A stretch of DNA of 64,000 nucleotides from Margaritifera margaritifera (lineage: Eukaryota > Mollusca > Bivalvia > Unionida > Margaritiferidae): positions 1,488,001 to 1,552,000 of the forward strand of contig JAQPZY010001346.1 in assembly GCA_029931535.1 (NCBI GenBank), written 5' to 3'. This document shows positions 1-11,999 of the stretch, in pieces (position 1 is the first letter of the stretch; each line of letters begins with the position of its first letter). A program made the position numbers and the translations under genes. A model generated the notes under the pieces. The model made no database searches and was not told the DNA's origin. It was given only the letters and a program-made list of their open reading frames with translations.

Positions 1-2
1 TT

Positions 3-491
3 CAGCGACAGGATGAAGTTCCAAATATGCTGTCGGATTACCAGCAAAACATGATGGGAGTAGATCTCTGTGACCAGATGGTTGGGAAGTATCTTCTTCA
101 TCACCAGTCAAAAACATGGTCGCGTCGAATTAGCTTTTATCTAATGGAAACTTCAGGGTACAATGCATATGTAATTGCACGGAACATGAATCCACAGAAA
201 GTCAAAAGTATGTGGCCAACATTTCAGAGCTATCTTGAGGACCTAGTTGCATCTTTGGTTGGTGATACTAGAGCTGGAAAGGATGCAGCTCTTGTTCCGG
301 AGCCTACCAGAGGGACAGTGCAACATACCACTGAAAAAATGTATGAAAGAAAAAAAACCTGTCATGAATGTTCACTGGCCGCTCAACCTGGAGAGAAAAG
401 AGGGGTGACAAAATTTGGTTGCAGGGAATGCAATTTCCCTGTTCATACAGAATGCCGGGGGAAACACATCACTAGGTGTATAAATGCTTAA
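3..491 (+). pseudogene. piggyBac transposase, C-terminal fragment
   Basis: The frame is open from the window edge to a stop at 489-491 and starts QRQDEVPNMLSDYQQNMMGV. It holds the piggyBac hallmark MMGVDLCDQM (family MGGVDxxDQ with a catalytic Asp), then the RRISFYLME..NAYVI helix, and ends in a Cys-rich zinc module CHEC..CREC-x3-H-x3-C. This is the last ~160 residues of a PGBD4-like cut-and-paste transposase; the N-terminus and first catalytic Asp residues would lie left of the window. No internal stop is seen in this piece, so the copy may be young or only truncated by the window. A TTAA target site was not located. Confidence 0.88.
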
Positions 492-1234
492 AAGCTGATG
501 TTTAGACAAAAACTGATGTAGAATTGGCAGTTTCAACAATGAAGTACGTTTCTTGCAATGTGATGTGGACATTTTTATTTGCCATTAAAGTAATATTGTT
601 ATTACTGACATAGTGATGATGTGGACTTCAAATTTGGACAAAAATTGTACTGATTAATTACCTTTATTTTACTCAAAGATTTCTAGGATTAATTTCTGAC
701 ATATTTACACGAGAACTGCACAATGAAGTACATGTTTTAGAATCTGATGTAAAAAATTGTTCCAGGTGTTTTGTCGTCCAATTTTAGTAAAATTATTATA
801 ACATTTGAACTAGCTGTGCTAGAAACTTCAAATTTGGACCAAAATACTAGAAATAGAATTATCTTTATTTTATTCACATAATATTAGGAGTATTTCATTC
901 ATCTTCATGGAAAAAAGATTCAATGAACAACATGGTAAGTTTTTTAATGTTTTTTTTCTTTCAAGTCATATTTCAAAATACAGTTGTGAACATGTACAAT
1001 GATAACAAAACATATATCAATGTGTTGCAAATTTTATTACCTTTTCAAAGATACATAGTTTTATATACTTTAAAAAAAGAAATAACAATGTTATAACATT
1101 TTTAGTAATCATTGTGAAGGTCATCACAATTTCTGCTGCTGCTGCTGTATGATGCTCCATTTTACCACAATGTATTTAGAATTGCTTCTCAGGAATCAGA
1201 CACTGCAGTTGAAATTGGTAAACATGATAAAATG
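492..1234. repeat. AT-rich tract with ~200-bp direct duplication
   Basis: Downstream of the piggyBac stop, blocks at ~530-715 and ~718-910 resemble each other (both hold AATGAAGTAC, CTTCAAATTTGGAC and CTTTATTTTA). It may be the element's duplicated 3' non-coding end. No gene seen. Confidence 0.45.
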
Positions 1235-1815
1235 GGTTAAGGACCAATTAGACATGATAAGAAGTCTTCTAGTGAAAAGCCCATGTAGGTATTAACTATC
1301 CAATCAGGAGGAGTAGCATTAACATGATTTTCAAGATGACTGCTGTGGTGACCATAGTGGACATCAGATCAACTCCATTTTCTTTTAGAACCAATCAGAC
1401 ATCATACAAGTCTTTCAGTGAGACTCCCATGTTCATATAACCAACCCCTCAGGAATAACAGCAACAACAAGATTTTCAAGATGGCCACTATGTCGGCTAT
1501 ATTGGACATCAGATTGGCACCACTTTCATATGGGACCAACAAGACATCATAAGAACTATTTCATTGAAATCCCCATGTTGATATAACCAGCCATTCAGAT
1601 GGAGTAGCGATAAGAAGATTTTCAAGGCTGCTGCTGTGACGTCATAATTTTTCGTTCAGCACCAACTAGACCTTGGGATTAATGTGTGTGTGAAGTTTCA
1701 TGGCACTCCTCCATGCAGTTTAGGAGAAGCATTGATAACAAACTTGTGATAACAGATGGATGGACGACAACAACAGTGTATCCCATAAACTCACTTGGTC
1801 TATGACCAGCAGAGC
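1235..1815. repeat. Diverged tandem array, ~165-bp unit
   Basis: About three units share AGATTTTCAAGATGGC, ATTGGACATCAGATTGGCAC and CCCATGTTGATATAACC. The same family recurs at 35405-35625, so it is a dispersed repeat. The array ends in a GATGGATGGACGAC tail and is followed by AT-rich intron with no gene to exon 6. Confidence 0.75.
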
Positions 1816-2395
1816 TAAAAAATCAGAAGTTTTTAGTTATGTCAGATGACTAAAATTGTGAACAATAATATTTGCCTTTAACAACTTTCATTACAGGAAT
1901 AGCAGAAAGCAAACAAAAGGGGAGTGATGCATATTGGTTCATTAGTAATATATATGTGTGCGAGAAAAATCTCACATGATTTTGGACTGCTCAGTTTTAA
2001 TCCCCAAGCTCCATTTCTTACAAATAAATGTATTTATTATAAACATTTTTGTGATGATATTTTGAACAAAAAAATCATACCCTGCAAGCTGCATATGTGA
2101 ATAAACCTGTAGATTGTGTGCAAAACAATTATTTCACTTGTTAATATATTGGAAAAGTGAATTCAAAGGACAATTTCCTCTCATATCATATCAATGGAGA
2201 TGAACCTCAGAAAAAATGAGCTCATATAATTTACTCAAATCTCAGAGAATATTCTGTTGAATCTCAGCCTGGTTACTGTGTAAATATTACATTTATGTCA
2301 GTAGTAGTTCCACAAAACTAATAGCATTAACCTCTTGAAATAAAGTCATTATTATTATTATTTCTATTTTTATTATTAATAATAAATTTTCTAAC

Positions 2396-2685
2396 CTTTC
2401 TGTTATAGTCTGAATCAGCACGGAAACAGGCTTTATCTGTAAAGTAGATTCTTTTCATAGAAGAAAGTAGTTCCTCTAGTTGAATAAATCTTTCATCTAC
2501 AGACTCTTCTGGAAGTTGACCACTGTATAAATCTTGAAAAAACTTTGGCAGAAAGTACTCCACACTACGGACTAGATCCTTTATGTCACTTTCTTTTATA
2601 TCCATAAAGAGGAAGTTCCTGAACTTGTCAATCAAACTTTCTTCTGGTTTGGGCTTGACAACTCCATCATACTGATGCCATTCAT
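2396..2685 (-). CDS. RNF213: RNF213-like coding exon 6: end of N-domain, start of helical stalk
   Basis: Acceptor TTAATTTGCAG before 2685 and donor AACAGAAAG/gttaga after 2396; 290 nt, ending phase 0. It begins DEWHQYDGVVKPKPEE, matching the G-D-W-H-Q-Y-Y-D landmark of vertebrate RNF213 that closes the beta-sandwich, followed by helical residues (IDKFRNFLFMDIKES, FLPKFFQDLYSGQLPEE). The frame runs on to 2327 only as a TTA/ATT-rich intronic tail coding Asn repeats, so the donor at 2395 is preferred. The next exon is not visible in 1-2395 and should lie outside the window. Confidence 0.9.
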
Positions 2686-2998
2686 CTGCAAATTAAAATA
2701 TTTCAGTTTTAATTATGAAGCAATTAGTACAGATCTCCCTTGCTACAATGTGGTAACCAGATAATTTACCAAACCACTGTATGATGATAAAGATCTAAAA
2801 CTCATTGACTGAATACAACATGTGTATTTGCGTAGGTGGGTAAACCAGTGTACTCAATGATTATATAACTCATCTCTCTGAAGTGTTTAGTAGTCTCTAG
2901 TACCAATTGTAAACAATTTTTTTAAATGGTATTTTCTGGGCAATTATGCATCTTTACATTTTAAGTTTTTAATCTTCTTATATTTTAATCTTCTTATA

Positions 2999-3085
2999 TT
3001 TACCAGCTCCAATAGTCCAGTGGTTAAAGCGTCGGCCTCGTGTGCAAGAGGTCCCAGGTTCGAATCCCGGCCAAGTCATTGTAAA
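2999..3085 (+). mobile_element. tRNA-derived SINE head
   Basis: Pol III box A (TAGTCCAGTGGTTAAAGCG, ~3014) and box B (GGTTCGAATCC, ~3058) are spaced as in a tRNA, followed by a run of A. The clover-leaf is not intact, so this is a SINE head. It abuts LINE sequence. Confidence 0.65.
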
Positions 3086-3099
3086 AAAAAAAAAAATGA

Positions 3100-5284
3100 A
3101 AAATGGCACCAAGAGCTACCTCATTTGACGCTCAACACTAAGAACGTCCTTGGGCTGGACAGGCAGTGGGCAAGATAAAAAACTTGCAAGGGAAGGTTTA
3201 AGACACTCCCGCCTCCACAAGTCTTCCTACCTATGGGATAATTCCAGCGCAGAAGGGTTTTAAAGATGAACTTAACGGCCACATGTTCAAGACAGGGAGA
3301 ACCATATAGTAACATGGATATCAGCTGTGGTCTACAGCCTGGAGAGGGATGGACACCGCCAGGTTGAAACGGCCAATGATGACGAAATAGATTTCACATA
3401 CCGGATCAGTCGCAATCCGCTACCATCAAAGTACGGGTGAGAGATAACATCACCATTGGAACATGGAATGTCAGGACATTAAGACCAGGAGCTAACCCAT
3501 GAGATGGGAAGATACCAATGCGACTCTGCGCTGGAAAAATTTTGGAGAGAGATCAACAGATGACGGACATGTGATCTACTTCAGTGGGCATGAGAACAAG
3601 CATGAACATGGAGTCAGGTTATGGTACACAAGGACATTGTGGGTTATCGACCAGTGTTGAACAGTATGATTACAATCCGCATCTCCCTTTAACATCACTA
3701 TCATACAGGTCTATGCCCCAACATCTGATGACGAGGAACTGGATGAGTTCTACAACCAGCTTCAAACTCTCATAGACCAGACACCCAAGAAGGATATTCT
3801 GGTTATTCAAGGAATAAGGAGACTGGAGGAGACTGGAATGCTAAAGTAGGAGAAGACGCACAAGCAGACTGGCGAGAAGCCTGTTGTCCATACTGCAATA
3901 AGCAGACCAATGAGAGACGACTCAAGCTCCTGGACTTTGCCACATACAATAACCTAGTGCTAACGAACACCCTTGGCCCCCACAAACTATCCAGACGATG
4001 GACTTGGCACAACCCAGATGGAAAACATCACAACCAGATTGACTACATCTTGGTGAGAAAGCACTTCCGGTCTAGCGTAAACATTGCCAGAACACGTAGC
4101 TTCCCAGGAGCTGATATAGGAAGCGACCATGACTTGCTGATGATGACTATCAAACTTTGTCTGAAGAAGACCAATAAGCCAAGACAAGTTAGGATCAGGT
4201 TCGACCTCGAAAAAGTTAAAGATCTAAGCATGGCACAAGCATTTGAAGCATCAATGGGTGGCAAATTTGCACCACCAACAATTCTGGGACATGAAGAAAT
4301 AAACCTAGACTCCTTGATCATCATCTTCAACAAGGCAGTAATAGACACAGCTGGAAAGATCCTTGGCAAGCATCGCAGAATAAAGAAGCCTTGGGTCACA
4401 GCAGATATCCTCAACCTCTGCGATGTGAGGAGAAAACTGAAGAGTAAGCGAGGAGACCATGAAGGAGCAAAAAAATACAATGAGATTAACAACAGGATTA
4501 AGAAGAGCATAAAGAAAGCAAAAGAAAGCTGGTTAGAGGACCAATGCAAGGAAGTCGAGAAAAGCCTGAACCAGAATGACAGTAAAAGGGCATACCAGTT
4601 GGTGAAAGACCTGATAACAGAGAAACAGGGGAGATCTAATACAATTCAGGACAAGGCTGGTAAGAGTCTGACAGAAAACCAAGACATTCTTAACAGATGG
4701 ACGGAATACTGTTCGGAGCTTTACAACCAGGAGACTTCTGGAGACCAAGCTGTACTAAACGTACCACTGACCACAACAGAGGTTGACCACCCGATCCTCA
4801 AGGACGAAGTAAAGGCTGCAGTAAAGGCGTTAAAGAAGGGGAAATCATCTGGAGTGGACAACTAACAGCAGAATTAGAGAGAAGAATCCATGCCTTAGAG
4901 ATGAGATGTTATCGAAGGATCCTGAAAATCTCATACTTAGACCATGTCTCTAATACGGAGGTGCACACTAAAATCCAAGGCGCAATTGGACCTTATGAAG
5001 ATCTGCTCACCACTGTAAAGAAACGCAAACTAAGATGGTATGGTCACATCTCATGCTCAACTGGCCTGTCAAAGACAATCCTACAGGGCACAGTGAGAGG
5101 AAAGAGAAAACGAGGCAGACAGAAGAAGAGATGGGAAGACAATATCAAAGAGTGGACAGGCATGGACTTTGCAAAGTCCCAAAGAGCAGTGGAGAACAGG
5201 GCAAAATGGAGAGAGATTGTCGCAAAGTCATCAGTGGATCCCTACGACCAGCAAGGTTACAGGAGAAATGAAATGAAATGAAAT
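3100..5284 (+). pseudogene. RTE-like LINE with deleted RT core
   Basis: The element encodes an apurinic endonuclease followed by a reverse-transcriptase C-terminus. Endonuclease motifs are ITIGTWNVRTL (~3450), YAPTSDDEELDEF (~3710), DYILV and IGSDHDLL (~4040-4140; the frame 3957-4865 is open). Just after the RT entry motif KGKSSGVDN (~4860) the sequence jumps to the extreme C-terminus, MRCYRRILKISYLDHVSN..RWEDNIKEWTG (4901-5281). The catalytic RT palm is therefore gone. Upstream of 3957 frames are broken, including a small insertion in the GDWNAKVG motif near 3815. The 3' end is a short ATGAA repeat (5268-5284) rather than poly(A), as in RTE-type LINEs. Non-functional. Confidence 0.85.
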
Positions 5285-6299
5285 ATTTTAAAATGTTGAC
5301 AGCCAGTATACCAATGAATCTATATATACACACACACACACACACCAAGGTTCCAGAAACACCTGTATACACCAGACATGTCTGATGGTAATGATACTTT
5401 TGACTGATTGCAAAATTCTCCTGTTGACATTCAAAGTTACAAACATAAATCTTATTCTTTATCTTGTATTTAACTTCACAACTCACAAAATCAAATAATT
5501 CCAAACCCCTTATCTGAGAAGACAAGCAATGTGTTTAAAGTACAATTAAAACCAACAAACACAAAGACACCACATCAAACTGCCTTGAATATTGGTCAAA
5601 ATTACTCCCTAATCTTGGCTTCACACTTCCACCAACAAAGCAGATTAAGCTGCACACTGCCAAACCTAAGTGATTCCCTCAATACTGATATGCATGCTGT
5701 CAAGCATCAAACTGAAGCTTCACTTTACATTGACTGCATTGCCACAACAATAAATCGTATTTAGTAAATATGTGTCAGGTCAGGCTACATCTGCTGCCGA
5801 AAGTAGCAGTAGACAGTACTACCTGCATCTGTTGACCCCCAGTGGACAGCAACATCTGGCTCCCTCTGGAAAGTTCTCTCTGGTGGATCAGGTAGCCTAA
5901 CAGATATGCTCATACACCTGGCTGTGAAGGCAAATGGTAAGAGCTGTGTGGACAGCACAGTGCATCAGCTCACATGCAGTAGGACCTGGTAGCCAACCAA
6001 TGCATCCAACTTGTTTCCAGACACCTCAACAATGTCATGCCACTGGATTCAGAACAGCCTTGATGTGAAAGTGTGGGTGACTCTGCGCAATTTTCCCTCA
6101 CCTAAATCCAACTCATGTGCAAGTCATTACATCATTCCCCTCCTCCACCAGATATCTCCTGTGGCGATGGGCGAGCACATGGCAGCAGGTGTGGATACAC
6201 TGTGAGCTGTAGATTCAGAGCTGCACACAGGTAGCTAAGCCATAGGGTCACTTTTCACTGGACCAAAGCAGCAGTGGAACTTAGCAGCCCCCTGGGTGA
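5285..6299. other. Intron sequence, (CA)n and an unassigned block
   Basis: A short (CA)n tract lies at 5329-5346. From ~5765 the composition becomes richer in G+C and runs into the next LINE; it may be that element's 5' region. No coding support. Confidence 0.35.
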
Positions 6300-9200
6300 C
6301 TGAGCACCCCTATTTAGGATCGCATTGCTCACGCCATAGCATGATCGAGGAAGGGGCTAGAAAATGTGCCCTAAACTTTGACTGCTTCACCTGGTCAGCA
6401 TACTGCAGCTGATGGGGATCCCACCTTAGCAGTTGAAAATCACACAGGAAGACAAGGTGAGGTCAAGAGGTGCCTGGAATGTGCACACACTAATGGACAG
6501 TACATAAGCAGACAGACCAAAGAGAAGAACAACTCTAGTTCAAGCTAAACTTACCTAGCTGAGGAAGGACAACTCACTGAAATAGTAGCCAGCTACACCT
6601 TCTACAGTGGCCAATGTAAACGAGCAATTTGAAGCTGATGTTAGGTATTGCTATCAAATCACAGATAGTCAGCAAGCTCACAAATCTCTCAAAGGATGTG
6701 AATGACAGACTCATGCAAATGAGACTCCCACTGTCTGGAAAAAGACATGCAACTATCATCAGTGTTTATGCACCAACATGACCAACCCAGGTGTGATCAA
6801 GGACAAATTGTATGAAGACATGGAGTCTCTAATTACGTAAGTGCCAAAGGCAGATAACTGCATCATCCTTGGCGACTTCAATGCTGAAGTTGACACAGAT
6901 TACCAGACATGGCCAGATGTCACTGGCAAAAATGGCTTTGACAAATGCAAGAACAATAAACTCCTCCTACTAAGGAAATGCACTGAACATGACTTCCTAA
7001 TCACCAACACAGTCTTTCACCCGCCAAACTACAAGACATCTTTGGTGCACCTGTGCTCAAAGCACTGGCATCTCACTGACTATGTTATCAGAAGAAAAAG
7101 ACAGGCAGACTGTCGGAGTGACAAAGGCCATGATAAGCGCAGAATGCTGGACTGACCACAGGTGCATAGTCTCCAAGCTCAATATCCAAATTTTGCCTAG
7201 CAGATGACCACAAGACAAAAAAGTACCCAAAAGCTCAATGTCTCCAATTTGAAACAGGAGAATGTGAAACAGCCATATGTTGAAGAACTATGCAGCCAAC
7301 AGTTCTGAGAATGTCAAGGAAAACTGGACATTCTTCAGAAGTTCTGTGTACTCAGCTGTATCCAAAACCTTCAGTCCCAATACACGTAAACATCAAGATT
7401 GGTTTCATGAGAAAAATGCTGACATATGGAAACAACTGAACAAGAAACATCAGTTCCAAAAGGCATGTTTAGAAGACAGCACTTCATCATCTAAGAATGC
7501 AGTCTTCAACAACATCAAACAGACTGTCCAACACAAACTCAGAGAGTTACAAGACTAATGGTTGAGCAACAAGACCAATGAGATCCAGGCCACAGATACT
7601 AAGAACATCAATAATGAGTGCTGATGGCACCACACTGCTCACAGACAAAAGAAGATACGACAAAGATGGGTAGGACTTTTCAACAACATCCTCAATCCTC
7701 AATCATCTACCAGTAAGGAGGCAACTAATCGACTGCCCTATGTTTAAATCACCATATCACTTCCTGATCCTCTGATGCTGACTGAAACTGTGAAAGCAAT
7801 TGACCTGCTATAAAATACAAAGCACCTGGAGCTGATGCTATACCACCAGAAGTCTACAAAGTCAGAGGCTTGCACATGGCACATAAACTGACTGAACTCT
7901 CCAGTCGATGTGGACTCTGCAAACTATACCACAAGAGTACAAGGATGCATCCAACATCCACTTGTATAAGAGGAGAGGCAACAGATAATCCTGCAACAAC
8001 CATAAGGGCATTTCAATAGCCAGCAAAATCCTTGCCAGAATTCTGCTGCATCACCTTGTGCATCACATTAATCAAGGGTTCCTACTGCAGAGTGTAGCTT
8101 CAGGAAAAACCGAGGAACCACAGACATCATGCTTTAAGCTCTTCAACTCCAAAAGAAATGCAAGGTACAGAACTCCAACCTGTATACGACTTTCATCGAC
8201 TTGGCAAATGCCTTTGACACAGTCAGTTGTGAGGGCCTCTGGAAGATCATGGCAAAATTTGGTTGCCTGAAGAAATTCATCCTAATGGTTTGGCATGCTC
8301 ACTTGTATCACGGATGATGATGAGTCATCTGAACCATTCCCAATCACCAATGTAGTCAAGCAAAGCTGCATGGTGGCCTCAACCCTCTACAGTATCATGT
8401 TCTCTGCCATGCTTACAGATTCCTTTCATGACTGTGACACTGGGATTGACATCAGATACTGAACTGATGGCAAGCTCTTTGATCTGAGGAGACTACAGGT
8501 GAAGACATAGTTACTGGAAGAGAAAGTTCATGATCTTCTATTTACTGATGAGTGTTGCCCTGAATGCCACATCTGTGTCTGACATGCAACAGAGTATGGA
8601 CCATTTGTCTTCAGCTTGTGAAAACTGTCGTCTCACAATCAATATCGAGAAGACAAAAGTGATGCACCAACCTGCACCAAGTAAGCCTTATGTAGAGCCT
8701 ACCATCACAGTGAATGGCAAAACCCTCCAGGCAGTGGACAAGTTCACCTACTTTGGCAGAACACTTTCATGTACAGTCTACATCGATGATGAAACCAACA
8801 CCAGAATTGCCAAAGCATGTGTGGCTTTCAGAAGACTACACACAAATATGTGGAGCATAAAAGCATCAGTTTACAAACAAAACTGAAGATCTACAAAGCC
8901 ATTGTGTTGCAAACCCTGCTGTATGCATGTGAAATATGGACAGTGTACAGACACTATGCCGAGAAACTGAACCATTTTCATATGGGTTGCCTAAGGAAAC
9001 TGATGAGGATAAGATGGTCTGACAAGGTTCCTGACACTGAGGTTGTCACACTGGCAGAGGAATTCCAAGCAGCCACACTCTACTGATGAAATCACAGCTG
9101 AGATGGGCAGGCCTTGTCGCTAGAATTTCAGATAAGAGATTACCAAAGATCTCCTATGGCAAGCAGAAGGAGAGAAAGCAATCTCTGGGAGGTCAGAAGA

Positions 9201-9367
9201 ATAGCTATATAGACTTGTGCAAGTCATCCCTGAAACACTTCAACACTTACCAAGAGTCTTGGGAAAATATCACACAAGATCATTCCACCTGGCACAGTCT
9301 CATCCATACTGAAGCTACTGACTATGTGCTGAGGAGAATTGCAAAGGCAGTGCCGAAGCTCAAATAG
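6300..9367 (+). pseudogene. Degraded non-LTR retrotransposon (endonuclease-RT)
   Basis: Pieces in different frames follow LINE order. Endonuclease: LAEEGQLTEIVASYTFY (~6555), KADNCIILGDFNAEVDTDYQ (~6847) and SKHWHLTDYVI. Linker: 7277-7555. RT: KAPGADAIPPEVYK in pieces near 7820, FIDLANAFDTVSCEGLW (~8195) and the catalytic box near 8535 read as LLFTDE instead of the usual FADD. C-terminus: CRLTINIEKTKVMHQP, FTYFGRTLS, LYACEIWTVYR, MGCLRKLMRIRWSDKVPD and SQLRWAGLVARISDKRLPK, ending 9367. The endonuclease belongs to a family widespread in animals; I do not assign a clade. Many frameshifts and stops, no function expected. Confidence 0.85.
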
Positions 9368-9481
9368 TGAAAATCTCAAAACTGCAAAATGTTTTCTATT
9401 GATCAAGCAACTCCAAGCAAGATATCCTGTCCAATACTGTGCCACATACAGTTCAGAACACAAACTGGCCTGATTAGCCAC

Positions 9482-10996
9482 TAGGGGTGAAACGATTCAT
9501 CGATATATCAATGCATCAATACTTTTGCCATTTCGATACACGTATCAATAGAAGAGGTAAAGAATCGATACAAAATGATACTTACCCTATAGAAGTCACT
9601 TTAATCTTCAGCAGTCATGAATAATTATTAGTCGTTTGCCTTTTTATTCTTTAAACTGAGAATGTATCGGAGACGGCCATCGCAGGCACAGGCACTAATG
9701 TTTGTCAGTAAAAAAGAAAATAAAACTGTTGAAAACACCCACTAACCTTTTGCAAATTAACACAAGGTTAATTGGTTTGAAATGTGTCCCCCCCCCCTTT
9801 CGCCGATTACATGCCAATTATTTTATACCATGAGCATGTTCAGTCACTGATAATATATATCAACGTAAAGGAGACTTTCCAAATTTGTTCCCCATGTATG
9901 ATTTAAGTACTTTACTGATCATTTAATAACTACTTTTACGCAAAGTTTCTCTGTTGCTTCGTATCTCGTCTATATGGATCAAATTTTAAGGCTACACTTT
10001 CGATGTATCACTCAGTGAAATATGTTACATTAAATTCTGATTGGTGGTTATTGCTTGTTGCAGTTCAGGGTAAACAATAACCACCAATCAGAATTGAATG
10101 CAGCTTATTCACTGCATGACACACTGGAAGTATTGGCATCCAAACTCGATCCAGGTAGATACAAAGCAACAGAGAAACTTCATTCAAAATGGTTATTAAA
10201 TGATCTGTAAATTACTAAAGTCGTACATGGAGAACAAGTTTGGAATGTTTCCTTTGACGCTGATATAGGTAATCAGTGACTAAATGTGCCAACAGAATAA
10301 ATAAAATTAGCACAGAATCAGCAAGGAAGCAGTTTTCAAACCATGCAGGTTTGTCACCTTGCGTTAATTTGTTAATTCTGTATAGAAGGGGAGTGGGCAT
10401 TGTCAATAGTTTTCCTTTTCACTAACAGAAACGAGTGCCTGCAATGTGATAGATTTTGGTTGCTAGTCATCTCCACTCCCACACCTGGACTTGCTCTAGA
10501 TAAGATTTTCCTTGCAGATGGAAATTGCACTATTTCTTTTGTGTTGAAGATAACACCGTCATGTCTTTCAAATTTAATTGAAGACATGAAATTGATAATA
10601 AGATGTTTTAGAAGCATTCATGCAGTGCAAAAAAAAGGGTGTGGTTACCAAGATGAGTCCTGGATCCGATCAAATGGAGTAGCCTCAAATGGCCTAAATG
10701 ATTGAATTAAAATCACTAACAACTAATATGTAGTCTGTTTGGATGTATTTTTTTTATCTTGTCATGGATGAAAATGGCATATGAACAGATGCTAAATCTA
10801 TGTCTGTCTGTAATCTGCATAGTAGAAATACAGCCAATATGTCAACACATATAAAACAGCACAACCGTACCACTGACAAACCTTCTAAAGATGAAAAGAC
10901 CATCAAGCTGATATGTGTATTGATAATGTATCGTATCGTAGGCTGTATATTGTGAATCATATCGATACGCGGCACAGGTGTATCATTTCACCCCTA
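9482..10996. mobile_element. Non-autonomous hAT-type element with 8-bp TSD
   Basis: Ends are inverted: TAGGGGTGAAACGAT at 9482 and its counterpart TATCATTTCACCCCTA ending 10996. An exact 8-bp duplication, TTAGCCAC, flanks it at 9474-9481 and 10997-11004, the hAT superfamily signature. Subterminal regions are rich in CGATAC-type motifs. Length is 1515 bp with no recognised transposase; a 101-codon frame at 10400-10705 matches nothing I know. The centre is a long hairpin (separate entry). Confidence 0.85.
9815..10320. repeat. ~500-bp imperfect hairpin inside the hAT-type element
   Basis: The apex is a perfect 21-bp inverted repeat, 10033-10053 and 10075-10095, around a 21-base loop. The arms contain CCAAT boxes (ACCACCAATCAG) facing opposite ways. 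Similarity continues outward for ~220 bp per arm: for example GTTTCTCTGTTGCTT at ~9947 mirrors AAGCAACAGAGAAACTT at ~10165, and CCAAATTTGTTC at ~9880 mirrors GAACAAGTTTGG at ~10232. Confidence 0.85.
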
Positions 10997-11004
10997 TTAG
11001 CCAC

Positions 11005-11999
11005 TCACGTACTCACAGAAGCCAGTCTGTAATGTCATGGTCATCTTCAAGCTTGAAAGATGAACAACACTAAATAAAATTCCAACAGGTGTGAAACTGC
11101 CTTAAGGCTTTTGTAAAGAATAAAAGGTAACTTCTAACTGGGGATTACACAGTTCTATGCCTCAACCAAGTTTGGGAGTGGACCATTCAATTTCATGGGT
11201 AAAGACAGATAAAAAAAAACAAAAAAACAGTTAAGTTATTTTCAAAAAGACTGGAAAGAAAATGTGTAACAATTCCAATTAAATTTATAACCTAGATTAA
11301 TAACAAAGGCTTTGTACTTAATGTACAGCAAAATTAGGAAGTACAAAGTTTGCTTGCAAATGCAGTCTGTCCATCCCTGCAACATAAATGGTTATGTTAC
11401 GAAGTAAATGACTAGCTAACTAAACAAAATGATATAATGTAGCTATCTTGGCAGTACAGTGTCAAATGGCACATGTACATCTAAGTAATCGAAGCTGAGA
11501 TCCATATTTTAAGAAAACAAAGGGACAACTATAATTCCATAACTGTATAATGACCAGAGATTAATGTTGCTTTTGTATTTTTTTAAAATCATTTTTAAAA
11601 ATCTGCTTCAGAAGCTATTATTATTGTCCACCCCTAGAAACCAGATTTTATTGGGTGAAATTCACAATCTTACAGTAACCTTTGAGTGACAGCCTATTCA
11701 CTACCTAGTTCATGCATTAATAATTACCTTGATTGGCTTTGCATCTGAGGCCTCACATATAAAGCATGCACCATGCACTCATCTAATTCCTGAATGTTAC
11801 TTAACTGTACAATACACAGTTCACTTCTTGCAGTAACATATCACAGTATACAATTATTGCAGAGTCCTTAATCTGGAGAGTTTACCATTGAATAAGCATT
11901 TATTCCTGCTTCCAACTGCATTGGTTACAAAGGAATTTTGAGTAGGCTATGATATTATAAGCATGAAGGAATGTATGTGGTCATCAGCTAAACACAAGT
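11005..11999. other. AT-rich intron, no feature
   Basis: No open frame, RNA gene or recognisable element was found here. Confidence 0.5.

Noticed and set aside
2327..2395. Asn-rich extension of exon 6
   Set aside because: It is an intronic AAT-type tract after a good GT donor.
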